Below, piece after piece: positions 8,961 to 17,319 of a stretch of DNA of 64,000 bases (position 1 is its first letter; each line of letters begins with the position of its first letter). The translations under genes and the position numbers were made by a program. The notes beneath the pieces are model-generated. The model had not been told where the DNA came from. It worked only from the letters and a program-made list of their open reading frames with translations, and searched no databases. The stretch comes from Geosporobacter subterraneus DSM 17957. Its GTDB lineage: Bacteria > Bacillota > Clostridia > Peptostreptococcales > Thermotaleaceae. The DNA lies in contig NZ_FQZV01000019.1 of assembly GCF_900142145.1 (NCBI RefSeq), positions 1-64,000 on the forward strand, read 5' to 3'.

Positions 8961-9326
8961 ATGGAAAGACAACTATGGAGGCTGTTAGCCAGTATTTTAA
9001 GCTTATATTTATTGTCCAATATATTTCTATTTATTGAAGCTGACGGCATCACCTCTATTATTATTTTTAGTATCATATTATGGGTAATAAATTTACTTCT
9101 GAGACCGCTGCTGCTTCTTATAGTACTTCCATTTAACATAATTACCCTAGGCTTTTTCAGTTTAATTGTAAATACCTGGATTGTAATACTGGCAGATAAG
9201 TTTATAAAAGGTATAACTATTCCTAATTTTGGGATAGCATTTCTGCTGGCTGTATTAATAAAGGCGTTTAACAGTGTTTTTAAAGGATTCAGAGATAATA
9301 AAAAGTCTGGTATTTACAAAAGCTGA
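8961..9326 (+). CDS. YvlD / phage-holin 4-2 family membrane protein
   Basis: This 121-residue protein has four predicted membrane helices and the family motif LLRPLLLLIVLPFNIITLGFF (about residues 46-66). Length and motif match the Phage_holin_4_2 (PF04020) group that includes Bacillus YvlD. It closes the four-gene envelope operon, with 15 bp between genes. Despite the holin name, chromosomal members are thought to act in envelope integrity rather than lysis. Its exact action is unknown. Confidence 0.85.
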   Translation: MERQLWRLLASILSLYLLSNIFLFIEADGITSIIIFSIILWVINLLLRPLLLLIVLPFNIITLGFFSLIVNTWIVILADKFIKGITIPNFGIAFLLAVLIKAFNSVFKGFRDNKKSGIYKS

Positions 9327-9394
9327 CATCCTGTTGTCATGTTTTATGAGGTATTCTAATCTTAGCAATACAATATCAAGGAGTGAAAAGATAA

Positions 9395-9490
9395 ATGGAT
9401 GAACTGAAAAAGGCACCGAATTTAGGCAAAATATCAGATGACAAGCTGAGAAGAGTAGGGATAACTAATATACTGAAACTTCGCATATAA
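9395..9490 (+). pseudogene. TfoX C-terminal domain remnant (31 residues)
   Basis: A short frame with its own AAGGAG encodes MDELKKAPNLGKISDDKLRR and then VGITNILKLRI. This matches the helix-hairpin-helix start of the TfoX/Sxy C-terminal domain (L-x-x-LPNIG, x-L-x-x-VGI), which is normally about 80 residues. The frame ends prematurely 20 bp before repeat copy 2. It is probably a truncated relic, although the intact ribosome binding site means a short peptide may still be made. Confidence 0.5.
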
Positions 9491-9509
9491 AAATAGCTCT
9501 ATGATCCTT

Positions 9510-9606
9510 GATATATTAATCATATCAGACGCCTCCTAGGATGTTGGTTTGTCATAAAATTAGTATACCTAGGATCCAAGGTGTCTGATTTTGTTATTTT
9601 ATGGAA
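9510..9606. repeat. Hairpin-bearing intergenic repeat, copy 2 (diverged)
   Basis: This copy aligns with positions 5-101 of copy 1 (offset 9505). It keeps both stem arms (TCAGACGCCT with CCTAGG, and CCTAGG with GGTGTCTGA) and the T-rich tail, but differs in the loop and lacks the distal 30 bp. The base changes lie mainly in the loop and bulge, as expected if the hairpin is under selection. Confidence 0.8.
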
Positions 9607-9680
9607 TCATCTTAGTTTGTAAAAAAGACTCAGGCACCTATAGGGTGATAAGGCAATAGATACTTTAGAAACAGAAAAAT

Positions 9681-9722
9681 AACCCTGCACAGTAAGTAGT
9701 CATAGGAGCACTGTGTAGGGTT
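9681..9722 (-). terminator. Hairpin terminator
   Basis: AACCCTGCACAG (9681-9692) pairs with CTGTGTAGGGTT (9711-9722) with one G-T wobble. On the minus strand it is followed by a T-rich run, so it probably ended the degraded minus-strand gene just upstream or the radical SAM transcript. Confidence 0.6.
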
Positions 9723-9871
9723 CATTCTCTTTTAGCATATCTTTCGTGGAATTCAGGCCATCTTATCTTATGCTTTATCTTTGAGGACTCAAAGGCATCG
9801 CAAAACTGCTGGTACTATTCATTTAAAATTCTGTCACCGTCCAATTCTTCACCATCTTTTGCAATAAGAAC
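9722..9871 (-). pseudogene. Unrecognised coding fragment with internal stop
   Basis: Minus-strand translation gives a plausible protein-like stretch (VLIAKDGEELDGDRILNE, stop, YQQFCDAFESSKIKHKIRWP and more) ending in a stop at 9722-9724. The single in-frame TAG and the lack of a start suggest a gene tail left after decay. I do not recognise the family. Confidence 0.35.
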
Positions 9872-9874
9872 TAG

Positions 9875-9894
9875 AGCAAGCAAGGACCGTCCCT
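9875..9894. repeat. GGACCGTCCC-type short palindromic repeat (half copy)
   Basis: These 20 bases are identical to the reverse complement of the first 20 bases of the 27-bp palindrome at 63954-63980. The copy overlaps the stop codon of the radical SAM gene (9893-9895), so the repeat has set that gene's present 3' end. Confidence 0.6.
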
Positions 9895-11011
9895 AATTGC
9901 CCACTGGTTTATAACCGTCAGGCAATTCTTCCTCACTTAAAAATTTGAATTTGTCATCACGCAGAATTGGTAAAAATACTTCGTATGGAATCCTAGAAAA
10001 CTCACAGGCATAATTACTGGCTCCGAACCACATACCTGCTTTGCTGCTTAAATTTAAACCCCTAGCAAATTTTGTATAGTTTGAGCAATCATGAACTGCT
10101 AAATCCCAGTTTTCTTCATCGGCTTTTTTCATGAATTTCAGAGTTAATTCCCTACTCCAAATCGGAGATATATAGCCGTGTCTGGAAATATACATGTTTT
10201 CCCCATAATAATTGTCTATGTTATTCTCATTTAAATGTAATTCTGCACAATTGATAAAATCGAGTTTTGTTTCTAAGATCGCTTGCTTTTTCTTAAAAAA
10301 TGCTTGGAAAAACTCAGGAGTCATTGGAGTTTCAACACCTACATTTTCAATATATTTTTTCGCTATTCCAATATTTTCAATAACTTTGTCTGAACACTTA
10401 GAAGCACCTAAGTTGAAACGTATCTCGCTAAGACCGGCTTCACCTAATGCTTTCAATGTCTCTTCCGTAGCTAAAGTACCATTTGTGTATAGATGTTGAT
10501 GAATCCCCGCATCACTAAACTTCCTTATAACCGAATAGTATTTTTCAATTTCCATGAATGGCTCTAAATAAACATAGGAAATGCCAGAGGGTTTCTGGTG
10601 GATGGAAAGAAGTAAATCAATATCTTTCTCATAAAATTTAGTGCCCCCAATTTCCCACATATCTTCGCCAATTGGAGGAATATCTTCTAGTTGTCCATAA
10701 TTATAACAGAACTTACACTCTAAGTTACATTTATTCGTTTTCCTAACCGCACTCAAACCAGTGCCCAACAGACAAGAACGACATCCTTTTGGGAATTTGC
10801 TTTCATTTCCCACAAAAAAAGTTCTATTCTCCAACGTTTTCAAGCTTCTAATTTTCGATATTAACGTATCATTTCTATGATCGATCGCTGCCTCAATTTG
10901 TGCAAAGGTAGAGTAAATGATTTCTTCATGTTTTGTATTAATTTCCTCTTCCTCAGGCATTAGAGCAAACAATTCAAACCATATCAACGCATCTTTCTTT
11001 GAAATTTTCAT
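9893..11011 (-). CDS. Radical SAM protein of unknown function
   Basis: This 372-residue protein carries the canonical radical SAM cluster motif CNLECKFC (C95-x3-C99-x2-C102) followed by YN. A CxxC pair (C77, C80) lies just before it in CRSCLLGTG. The rest fits a TIM-barrel layout with strands such as YVYLEPFMEI and LYTNGTL. The cluster motif binds 4Fe-4S and S-adenosylmethionine; the substrate is unknown. There is no C-terminal SPASM-like cysteine set. It is monocistronic, with a good ribosome binding site (AGGAGG) before the ATG. The last codons abut a short palindromic repeat, so the C-terminus may be altered. Confidence 0.8.
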   Translation of the reverse strand: MKISKKDALIWFELFALMPEEEEINTKHEEIIYSTFAQIEAAIDHRNDTLISKIRSLKTLENRTFFVGNESKFPKGCRSCLLGTGLSAVRKTNKCNLECKFCYNYGQLEDIPPIGEDMWEIGGTKFYEKDIDLLLSIHQKPSGISYVYLEPFMEIEKYYSVIRKFSDAGIHQHLYTNGTLATEETLKALGEAGLSEIRFNLGASKCSDKVIENIGIAKKYIENVGVETPMTPEFFQAFFKKKQAILETKLDFINCAELHLNENNIDNYYGENMYISRHGYISPIWSRELTLKFMKKADEENWDLAVHDCSNYTKFARGLNLSSKAGMWFGASNYACEFSRIPYEVFLPILRDDKFKFLSEEELPDGYKPVGN

Positions 11012-11263
11012 AGCTTATCCTCCTAATTAATCCTTCTGAAGACTCAACTCAAATCTTTTTGCAATGCTTTTTAATGAAAGTACCGTCTCCATTATGGGTC
11101 TGCCTTACTAAGCAAGCAGTCTCCAAATGAATGGTGTGTTCTTGTTAGCATATTGTAAATATATACGAAATTGCAGCAGCTGACCGCTTCTACATGCGGT
11201 ATCACATTATACTCTTATACAATATAACAAATGAAAGTTATTGTGTAAACCTTTTAACAAAAC

Positions 11264-11279
11264 CTATCCCCGGGGATAG
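11264..11279. other. Perfect 16-bp palindrome CTATCCCCGGGGATAG
   Basis: This lies in the otherwise empty interval 11012-11386, between the upstream end of the radical SAM gene and the 3' end of the NmrA-like gene. It is unusually GC-rich for this region. It may be an operator or simply an isolated palindrome; nothing else was seen in the gap. Confidence 0.4.
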
Positions 11280-11386
11280 ACCACTCCCTCTATAAAGGAC
11301 ATCTTGATTCCTCCATTCTGAATAATAAATTTTATCTTATTGCACTCAATCAAAAGGATTGCCTTTGGACTGCTTAGCATCCTTAA

Positions 11387-12250
11387 TTATTTTCTTGAAA
11401 CAAAGCAGTCTATATTATCCCTTACAAAATTCTCAAATGTTTTAGGTTTTCTTCCCGTTAACTCAAATAAGGTATTTGTAACTTTTTTAGCTGTTCCCAT
11501 TCTCGTCATAAAATAAAGAGCTACAGTCACATTAACATATTCCTTCTCTAGACCTCTGTTTTTAATGTAGTAACTTCTATATTTTAAATAACCAGGTTTT
11601 TTATAAGTGATTTTTCTTTTAGTTACCTTACTTAAAATTTCTGCTACTTCATAGTAATCTAGAGCTTCTGCTCCTGTAATAGTATGGGCAGTATTTATAT
11701 ACTTTTCAGGATCATGGAGTAAAGTTGCCACTGCCAATCCTATATCTGCTGCATCGATAAAGCTCGTTTTACTATTTCCTGCCGGAACAAAAATCTCATT
11801 TTTTTCTCTAATCTCTACTGAATGAATTCCTGAGATATTCTGCATAAAGAATCCTGGACGAATGTGTGCATAAGGAAGTCCTGTTTTCTCAATATACTTT
11901 TCAATCTTGTAATGAGGTGGAATAGTGTTATTTTCAACTCCCATTAAAGACAAGAACGAAACCAGTCTAATGTTATAAGCTTTCATTAAATCAATAAAAG
12001 GGTATAAATCTTCTGGTTTTCCTAGATGGGGTGGCCGCATTAAAAACACGCGATCAACTCCCTTTAGAGCTTCATTATATGTAGTTTTATCAGTAAAATC
12101 AAAGGTTACAGCATCAACTTGCTCTCCGAATAATTTCTTTAGCTTTTCAATATTTGTCCCTGCAGCAACTACCTTCTCTCCCTGATTTAGTAACTCCTTC
12201 ACTACATAGCTGCCTACATTACCTGATGCTCCAGTTACCAATACTTTCAT
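11387..12250 (-). CDS. NmrA-like / atypical SDR NAD(P)-binding reductase
   Basis: This 287-residue protein starts with a Rossmann fold and the glycine-rich motif GASGNVG (about 7-13). It resembles NmrA/YtfG-type atypical short-chain dehydrogenases and quinone oxidoreductase-like proteins. It lacks the classical YxxxK catalytic pair, as is usual in this group. The start overlaps the stop of the marR gene by 4 bp (ATGA), so the two are translationally coupled and this enzyme is probably the regulator's main target. NAD(P)H-dependent quinone or electrophile reduction is a reasonable but unproven role. Confidence 0.8.
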   Translation of the reverse strand: MKVLVTGASGNVGSYVVKELLNQGEKVVAAGTNIEKLKKLFGEQVDAVTFDFTDKTTYNEALKGVDRVFLMRPPHLGKPEDLYPFIDLMKAYNIRLVSFLSLMGVENNTIPPHYKIEKYIEKTGLPYAHIRPGFFMQNISGIHSVEIREKNEIFVPAGNSKTSFIDAADIGLAVATLLHDPEKYINTAHTITGAEALDYYEVAEILSKVTKRKITYKKPGYLKYRSYYIKNRGLEKEYVNVTVALYFMTRMGTAKKVTNTLFELTGRKPKTFENFVRDNIDCFVSRK

Positions 12251-12675
12251 TGGCCTCTCTCCTCTTTTAATATCTCATTTGCCCGTATTATTAATTGAAC
12301 AAATAGCTTAAAGTCCCCTTCTCCCATTTTTTCTTTAATAAGTGCCATGGCACTGAGGTACTCATCATATGTATTTTCAACTAATTTACGACCTTTTGGC
12401 GTTATGGAAACTGTGTAGCTTCTCCCATCAGTGGCAGACGCAGTTCTCATTAAGTAATCTTGTTTGATTAATGAGTTGACCATAGCTGTTACAGAAGGCT
12501 TTGAGATTTGAAAAAACTGACTAATCATCAATGGTGTCACAGCTTCTTGATGCTTTGATGTATAAATTAGCACTCCCATTTCACTGGGTCTAATTGGTAA
12601 ATGTTTTTTGATATTCATTTGCAATCGGCAAAACATTGCCACTTCCTCTGTTGCGGTCATAATATACTCTTTCAT
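12247..12675 (-). CDS. MarR family transcriptional regulator
   Basis: This 142-residue protein has the MarR winged helix: the recognition-helix region QFFQISKPSVTAMVNSLIKQ (about 66-85) and the wing DGRSYTVSITPKG (about 98-110). Length and layout are typical. It is transcribed first in a two-gene unit with the NmrA-like reductase. A 25-bp inverted repeat on its own promoter (12696-12720) strongly suggests autorepression released by a ligand. Confidence 0.88.
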   Translation of the reverse strand: MKEYIMTATEEVAMFCRLQMNIKKHLPIRPSEMGVLIYTSKHQEAVTPLMISQFFQISKPSVTAMVNSLIKQDYLMRTASATDGRSYTVSITPKGRKLVENTYDEYLSAMALIKEKMGEGDFKLFVQLIIRANEILKEERGQ

Positions 12676-12695
12676 TTGTATTTTTCACTCCATTA

Positions 12696-12747
12696 ATTTA
12701 GTTAGTCTAACTAACTAAATTATAATGCTAACCTACCACTTTGTCAA
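12696..12747 (-). promoter_or_regulatory. Consensus SigA promoter with overlapping MarR operator
   Basis: On the minus strand TTGACA (12747-12742), a 17-bp spacer and TATAAT (12724-12719) form a perfect consensus promoter. Immediately downstream, overlapping the -10 box, is an inverted repeat with perfect 10-bp arms (ATTTAGTTAG and CTAACTAAAT) around TCTAA at 12696-12720. This placement is classic for repression of the marR-nmrA unit by its own MarR product. Confidence 0.85.
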
Positions 12748-12981
12748 TAAAAGACAACCTAGCATTCAAGGAAGTTTCTTAATTTGTACTAATTGACCTC
12801 TCTTTTTTCTAAGCAGCTCTCTCAAGAGCTTGTTCACTTTCAGCTTCATAAACTTACCAAGCAAACAGTTATATTCATAAAATAATGCCTATGATAAAAC
12901 TTGATCGGGTTACTCGGTAAACTCATCCCATTATATAGGCCAAGAGTTTGTCGTTCCTAAAAAAACTATTAGATTTTAAAA

Positions 12982-13022
12982 AGGCAAGCACATATTTACA
13001 TTAAATATGATTGCTTACCTGT
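12982..13022 (-). terminator. Terminator of the YiaK-like gene
   Basis: A long imperfect hairpin (AGGCAAGCA paired with TTGCTTACCT, plus an inner ATATTT and AAATAT pairing) is followed on the minus strand by TTTTT. It lies about 80 bp past the stop codon of the 13102-14103 gene. The gap 12748-12981 holds nothing recognisable. Confidence 0.65.
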
Positions 13023-13069
13023 CTTTTTAGATTGATATGGCATCTCATTATTGCTCGTATCCTGTTAAA

Positions 13070-13084
13070 GGAACCGTCCCCTTT
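13070..13084. repeat. GAACCGTCCCC motif of the short palindrome family
   Basis: GGAACCGTCCCCTTTG shares the core seen in the 26379-26461 palindrome. It is a single arm only and sits beside the 3' end of the YiaK-like gene. Confidence 0.35.
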
Positions 13085-13101
13085 GCATACAATGGCTCCC
13101 T

Positions 13102-14103
13102 TTATAGCTTCAGCAATGTTTCCCACATTTCCTGGTTTACGGGAATTTTTTCTCTCATATTTTCTTCCCGTGCTTTGGCAGTCCTTTCTCCCGGGTAAAG
13201 GATATCGGTAACACCGCTCTTTTTTGCTGATGTCTTAATATACGCAGACATACTTTCAATATAGGCATCAGCATAATCCTCACCTGCATAAACTGTGGGA
13301 TTAATGGCGATAAATACCTGGGAAATGCCTGCATCATTTTTGCTCATCCTCATATCGTAGGTAGATTTGCCCACGGATAGTGCCGCAACTACCATGTCAA
13401 TGGCTATGGAAAGTCCAGATCCCTTCCAATAGCCTGCAGGAAGAACCTCACCGCCATCTAATATGGCATTGGGGTCGCTAGTCAAATTTCCATCTTTATC
13501 ATAGCCTCCCGTAACCGGCAGCTTCTTTCCGGCAAGGGCGTAGGTTTGCAGCTTTCCAAAGGAAAACTGAGACTGAGCCATGTCCAATAGCACGTGCCCT
13601 CCACTACTTTCCGGAATAGATATAATCAAGGGATTGTTGCCAACACGCTTTTCCGTACCACCCCATGGCGGCATATTTGGGAATGTATTTGTCATGCAAA
13701 TACCGATACACCCTGCATTGGCAGCCCTTAATCCATAGGTACCTCCACGAAGCCAGTGATTCGTGTTTTTAAGAGCAACACATCCTAAACCGTATTGTCC
13801 CGCTAATTCAACAGCCCTGTCCATGGCAATGCACGCATTTATTGGACCAAAGCCTAGCTGTCCGTCCCATTGTTCAAGGGCTCCGACGCTATTCAGCTTC
13901 ACCGGGCGTCTATCAGGCTTAATCATACCTTCATCTATAGATTTTACAATAACAGGAAACCTATTTAAACCATGGGAATGTACTCCATCACGGCTGTTGT
14001 CTGCTATTATGGACGCTCCCATCTCCGCAGCTTCTGGTTCAAAGCCTCTGCTTATAAGCACTCTTTTAAGTTCACTTTTCAGCTCATCATAAGATACACG
14101 CAC
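13102..14103 (-). CDS. Ldh_2 / malate-lactate dehydrogenase family; 2,3-diketo-L-gulonate reductase-like
   Basis: This 333-residue protein has the Ldh_2 hallmarks: N-terminal SRDGVHSHGLNRFP (about 37-50) with the conserved histidine, NTNHWLRGG (about 113-121) and TNTFPNMPPWGG (about 137-148). Its closest remembered relative is E. coli YiaK/DlgD, which reduces 2,3-diketo-L-gulonate with NADH. Location beside uxuB, uxuA and a TRAP transporter supports a role in uronate or gulonate catabolism. Its own hairpin terminator follows. An IS3 fragment separates it from uxuB, so co-transcription with the cluster is uncertain. Confidence 0.8.
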   Translation of the reverse strand: MRVSYDELKSELKRVLISRGFEPEAAEMGASIIADNSRDGVHSHGLNRFPVIVKSIDEGMIKPDRRPVKLNSVGALEQWDGQLGFGPINACIAMDRAVELAGQYGLGCVALKNTNHWLRGGTYGLRAANAGCIGICMTNTFPNMPPWGGTEKRVGNNPLIISIPESSGGHVLLDMAQSQFSFGKLQTYALAGKKLPVTGGYDKDGNLTSDPNAILDGGEVLPAGYWKGSGLSIAIDMVVAALSVGKSTYDMRMSKNDAGISQVFIAINPTVYAGEDYADAYIESMSAYIKTSAKKSGVTDILYPGERTAKAREENMREKIPVNQEMWETLLKL

Positions 14104-14118
14104 GAATAACCCTCCTAT

Positions 14119-14334
14119 TTATTTTAATTGGAATTTTTTTAACAGTTCCAACGCTGCTCTAACCTTTTTATTTTCACGTTTAAGCTTTTTGATTTCATAT
14201 TGAGAATTATAAAGTGCGCTTCCATGGCCTGGAAACGCACTTTCCCCATATTCATTATATTCACTTATCCAACGGTACAGGCTATTGTAATGAATAGATA
14301 ATTCCTTTGCTTTAGTAGAAATGATAACTTGTTC
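14119..14334 (-). pseudogene. IS3-family OrfA transposase fragment
   Basis: Minus-strand translation gives about 71 residues matching the IS3 OrfA HTH region: AKELSIHYNSLYRWISEYNE, then ESAFPGHGSALYNSQYEIKK and LKRENKK. A TAA at 14337-14335 precedes it in frame and no start codon is present. It is a relic lying between uxuB and the YiaK-like gene, with no OrfB nearby. Confidence 0.8.
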
Positions 14335-14349
14335 TTAAGGATGATCTAT

Positions 14350-15963
14350 TTAGTAAACATATTTTTTTAGTGTTTCTCTAACTGCACCCTTTTCCGATAC
14401 CAATTCTGCAAAATATACTTCAACTCTTTCTCCCAGGCCTGCCTCATAAAGATTTACACCAAATATGGCTTCATTGGATAAGATAGGTTTAAGCTGGTCA
14501 TGGAATGGCCCCTTATCTCCAAGAGCAATCGTTGTAACATAAGGTACTACCTCTCCGAGCAGCGGGTCTGGACTTAACTCCATTTTATCTCCATTATCAT
14601 CGATACCCATCAGGTATCTGCACCATCCAGCTAACACGAGGGGAATGAGCTTTAGATCTGTAACATTTAAATCTTCTCTTGCTATATAAGCTTTTATAGT
14701 TTCTCCAAAACGAATTCCTAGCTTCTGCGAAGTATCTGTGGCAATTCTCTGGGGTGTATCCGGCATAAATGGATTTGGAATCCTTACTTGAAGGACTTCA
14801 TCAATAAACTTCCTTGGATCAATAATTCCTGGGTCTACCACCACAGGCAAACCTTCTGTATACCCTATTTTCTCTACCAATGTCTTCAATTCAGGATCTT
14901 TCATTTCTTTTGATATCAGCCTATAGCCTAGCAGACAGCCGTATATAGCAAGTGCTGTATGAAGCGGATTAAGGCAAGTGCAAACTTTCATTTTTTCCAC
15001 TTTATCGACGGTTTCTCTATCGGTAAAGATAACCCCGCCCTCTTCAAGATTAGGCCTTCCATTCGGGAATAGGTCCTCTATAACTAAGTACTCCGATTCT
15101 TCTGCATTCACGAAGGGTGCCACATAGGTATTTTTTGATGTAACAACATCCTCTACATCTTCAAAGCCCTCTTTTGCGAGCATCTCTCTTACGCTTGAAT
15201 CGGGTCTTGGCGTAATCTTATCAATCATACTCCATGGGAAAGCCACAGATTTAGGATCGTTGATATAAGCTTCAAAGCCTTTATCTACAAGTCCATTCTC
15301 TACCCACTTTTGGGCAAAGTCATTTACCGCATGGAAAAGCTTTGTTCCATTATGGGACATATTATCCATACTCACTAGTGCAAGTGGTGTTTTTCCATTG
15401 ATGTATCTTTCATATAAAAGAGAAGCTAGTTTACCGATATAACTTACCGGACTTTGAGGCCCATTATTAAAATCTTCAACTACCGCAGGGAAGTATTCTC
15501 CCTTGGCATCATTTAAACTATATCCCTTCTCTGTGATTGTAAAGCTTACCATTTGCAGACTTGGATTAACAAAAATATCTTTTAACCTATCCCAGTTTTC
15601 CTTATTCTGTGCATCTACAATCAAGGATTCTACAATACTGGCTACAACCGTCTTCTCTATGCTTCCGTCTGACTTTAGGGTAACAAGCACACTTAGGTTG
15701 TCGTGGGGCTTATTCATTTTTTCTATGATTTCATAGTCAAATCCTTCTGCTACAATGATCCCCTTATCACTCTTACCCTCATTTAAAATGTTTTGCTGTA
15801 CATTTGCTATAAATGCTCTAAAAATATTGCCTGCACCAAAATGAATCCAGACAGGATTTGCCTTCGTATTTGCTTTGACTTGCTCAATATTAAATTTAGG
15901 CAACTTAAACTCTGCGTTTTGCCACACCTTCTCATCGGTTAAATCCTTTAAATTTAACTTCAT
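14350..15963 (-). CDS. uxuB: D-mannonate oxidoreductase (fructuronate reductase), mannitol dehydrogenase family
   Basis: This 537-residue protein belongs to the long-chain mannitol dehydrogenase family. It has an N-terminal Rossmann-type region (WIHFGAGNIFRAF, about 39-51) and the conserved SMDNMSHNG (about 197-205) and CLNPLHTALA (about 331-340) motifs. It should convert D-fructuronate to D-mannonate with NADH, the step before UxuA, which lies upstream in the same direction. The length fits the Gram-positive subgroup. A 141-bp gap with a hairpin separates it from uxuA. The start has a weak GAGGTG ribosome binding site. Confidence 0.88.
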   Translation of the reverse strand: MKLNLKDLTDEKVWQNAEFKLPKFNIEQVKANTKANPVWIHFGAGNIFRAFIANVQQNILNEGKSDKGIIVAEGFDYEIIEKMNKPHDNLSVLVTLKSDGSIEKTVVASIVESLIVDAQNKENWDRLKDIFVNPSLQMVSFTITEKGYSLNDAKGEYFPAVVEDFNNGPQSPVSYIGKLASLLYERYINGKTPLALVSMDNMSHNGTKLFHAVNDFAQKWVENGLVDKGFEAYINDPKSVAFPWSMIDKITPRPDSSVREMLAKEGFEDVEDVVTSKNTYVAPFVNAEESEYLVIEDLFPNGRPNLEEGGVIFTDRETVDKVEKMKVCTCLNPLHTALAIYGCLLGYRLISKEMKDPELKTLVEKIGYTEGLPVVVDPGIIDPRKFIDEVLQVRIPNPFMPDTPQRIATDTSQKLGIRFGETIKAYIAREDLNVTDLKLIPLVLAGWCRYLMGIDDNGDKMELSPDPLLGEVVPYVTTIALGDKGPFHDQLKPILSNEAIFGVNLYEAGLGERVEVYFAELVSEKGAVRETLKKYVY

Positions 15964-16031
15964 TACTAGTTCACCTCTTTCTCTAGTTTCATTTTTCCAT
16001 TAAATCCATAAGTAATATTCATACATATACT

Positions 16032-16068
16032 CCTACCAGACAGCCCTAAGATAGAGATGTCTGATAGG
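16032..16068. other. Intercistronic hairpin between uxuA and uxuB
   Basis: CCTACCAGACA pairs with TGTCTGATAGG (11 bp with one mismatch) around a 15-nt loop. A T-run follows on the plus strand only, so for the minus-strand operon it is more likely an RNA processing or stability element than a terminator. Confidence 0.5.
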
Positions 16069-16104
16069 TTTTTATCGAATAGCTATAGATTGATATACTT
16101 TAGC

Positions 16105-17175
16105 TTATTTTTTAGCTGACTTCTCTATTGCTTCCCATAATCCATTTAGGTAGGTTGCACCTAAAGCTCTATCATATAGGCCATAACCAGGCATCGCCTT
16201 TTCGCCCCAAATCATCCTTCCATGGTCCGGTCTAATAGGTCCGGTCATACCGATATCATAAAATGCTTTCATAATTTCAAACATATCTAAAGAACCGTCA
16301 GAAGATAGATGGGCTGCCTCGTCAAACTTACCTGGTGCAAGATGGATGACGTTTCTTACATGACCAAAGTGAATTCTTCCCTTGAAGCTTCTTATCATAT
16401 CTGGAATATCATTGTGAGGGCTTGAGCCTAAAGAACCTGTGCATAATGTAAGACCATTATTCATTACGGGAACTGCATCTAATATTCTTTGAATATTTTC
16501 CTTATTATTTACAATCCTTGGCAAGCCAAATACAGACCATGCCGGATCATCCATATGAATGGCCATCTTGATTCCATATTTTTCGCAGGTTGGCATAATG
16601 GCCTTTAAGAAATATACAAGATTTTGGAATAACTTTTCTTCATCTACTTCTTTATACATTTCAAATAGTTCTTTTACCCTTGCAAGTCTATCTGGTTCCC
16701 AACCAGGCAGAATAAATCCACCAGAATTGGCATCCATTTCTTCAAACATTTTAGCTGGATCAATCTTATCCACAAGTTCCTGATCATAAGAAAGGACTGT
16801 AGATCCATCAGGCCTTTCTTTCGCAAGGTCAGATCTTGTCCAGTCAAATACAGGCATGAAATTATAGCATACTAAATCGATCCCTTCTTTGCCAAGATTT
16901 TCAAGCGTTTCAATATAATTTGCAATATATTGTTCTCTTGTAGGAAGGCCAATTTTAATATCATCATGTATATTTACACTCTCAATACCACTCAATTCAA
17001 GTCCTTCTGCTTCTATTTCTTCCTTCATGGTTCTGATCGCTTCTCTACTCCATACCTCTCCGGGCTTTGTACCATAAAGCGTTGAAATAACACCTACACA
17101 GCCAGGGATCTGTCTTATTTGTCTTAAGGTTACGGTATCATATTTGCTTCCAAACCATCTTAATGTCATTTTCAT
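16105..17175 (-). CDS. uxuA: Mannonate dehydratase
   Basis: This 356-residue TIM-barrel protein starts MKMTLRWFGSKYDTVTL, and the family pattern IRQIPGCVGVISTLY follows. Metal-site motifs HMDDPAW (about 206-212), GHVRNV and RPDHGRMIWGE (about 316-326) match UxuA. It dehydrates D-mannonate to 2-keto-3-deoxygluconate using Mn2+ or Fe2+. KDG kinase and aldolase are not in the window. It stands between the TRAP transporter genes and uxuB. The GntR-type motif at 17208-17223 lies about 33 bp upstream of its start. Confidence 0.93.
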   Translation of the reverse strand: MKMTLRWFGSKYDTVTLRQIRQIPGCVGVISTLYGTKPGEVWSREAIRTMKEEIEAEGLELSGIESVNIHDDIKIGLPTREQYIANYIETLENLGKEGIDLVCYNFMPVFDWTRSDLAKERPDGSTVLSYDQELVDKIDPAKMFEEMDANSGGFILPGWEPDRLARVKELFEMYKEVDEEKLFQNLVYFLKAIMPTCEKYGIKMAIHMDDPAWSVFGLPRIVNNKENIQRILDAVPVMNNGLTLCTGSLGSSPHNDIPDMIRSFKGRIHFGHVRNVIHLAPGKFDEAAHLSSDGSLDMFEIMKAFYDIGMTGPIRPDHGRMIWGEKAMPGYGLYDRALGATYLNGLWEAIEKSAKK

Positions 17176-17207
17176 TCCTGTAATCTCCTCCCTATTATGG
17201 CAAAACT

Positions 17208-17223
17208 ATACTAGCATACTAAT
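17208..17223. promoter_or_regulatory. Putative GntR operator upstream of uxuA
   Basis: ATACTAGCATACTAAT matches the site at 21033-21048 in 14 of 16 positions and resembles 21859-21874. The three sites lie upstream of uxuA, dctP and gntR. They probably bind the FCD-type GntR regulator of this cluster. Confidence 0.55.
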
Positions 17224-17319
17224 ATATTTCCATGTTATTCTCCGTATGCTCTTGCATGATTCTTAGTTTTATAAACTATTTTTCTGGGAAGCTTCCATCA
17301 TTAATTATCCTGCTTTTAT

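Noticed and set aside
8961-9326. Prophage holin
   Set aside because: No lysin, phage structural or integrase genes are nearby; the motif is that of chromosomal YvlD proteins.
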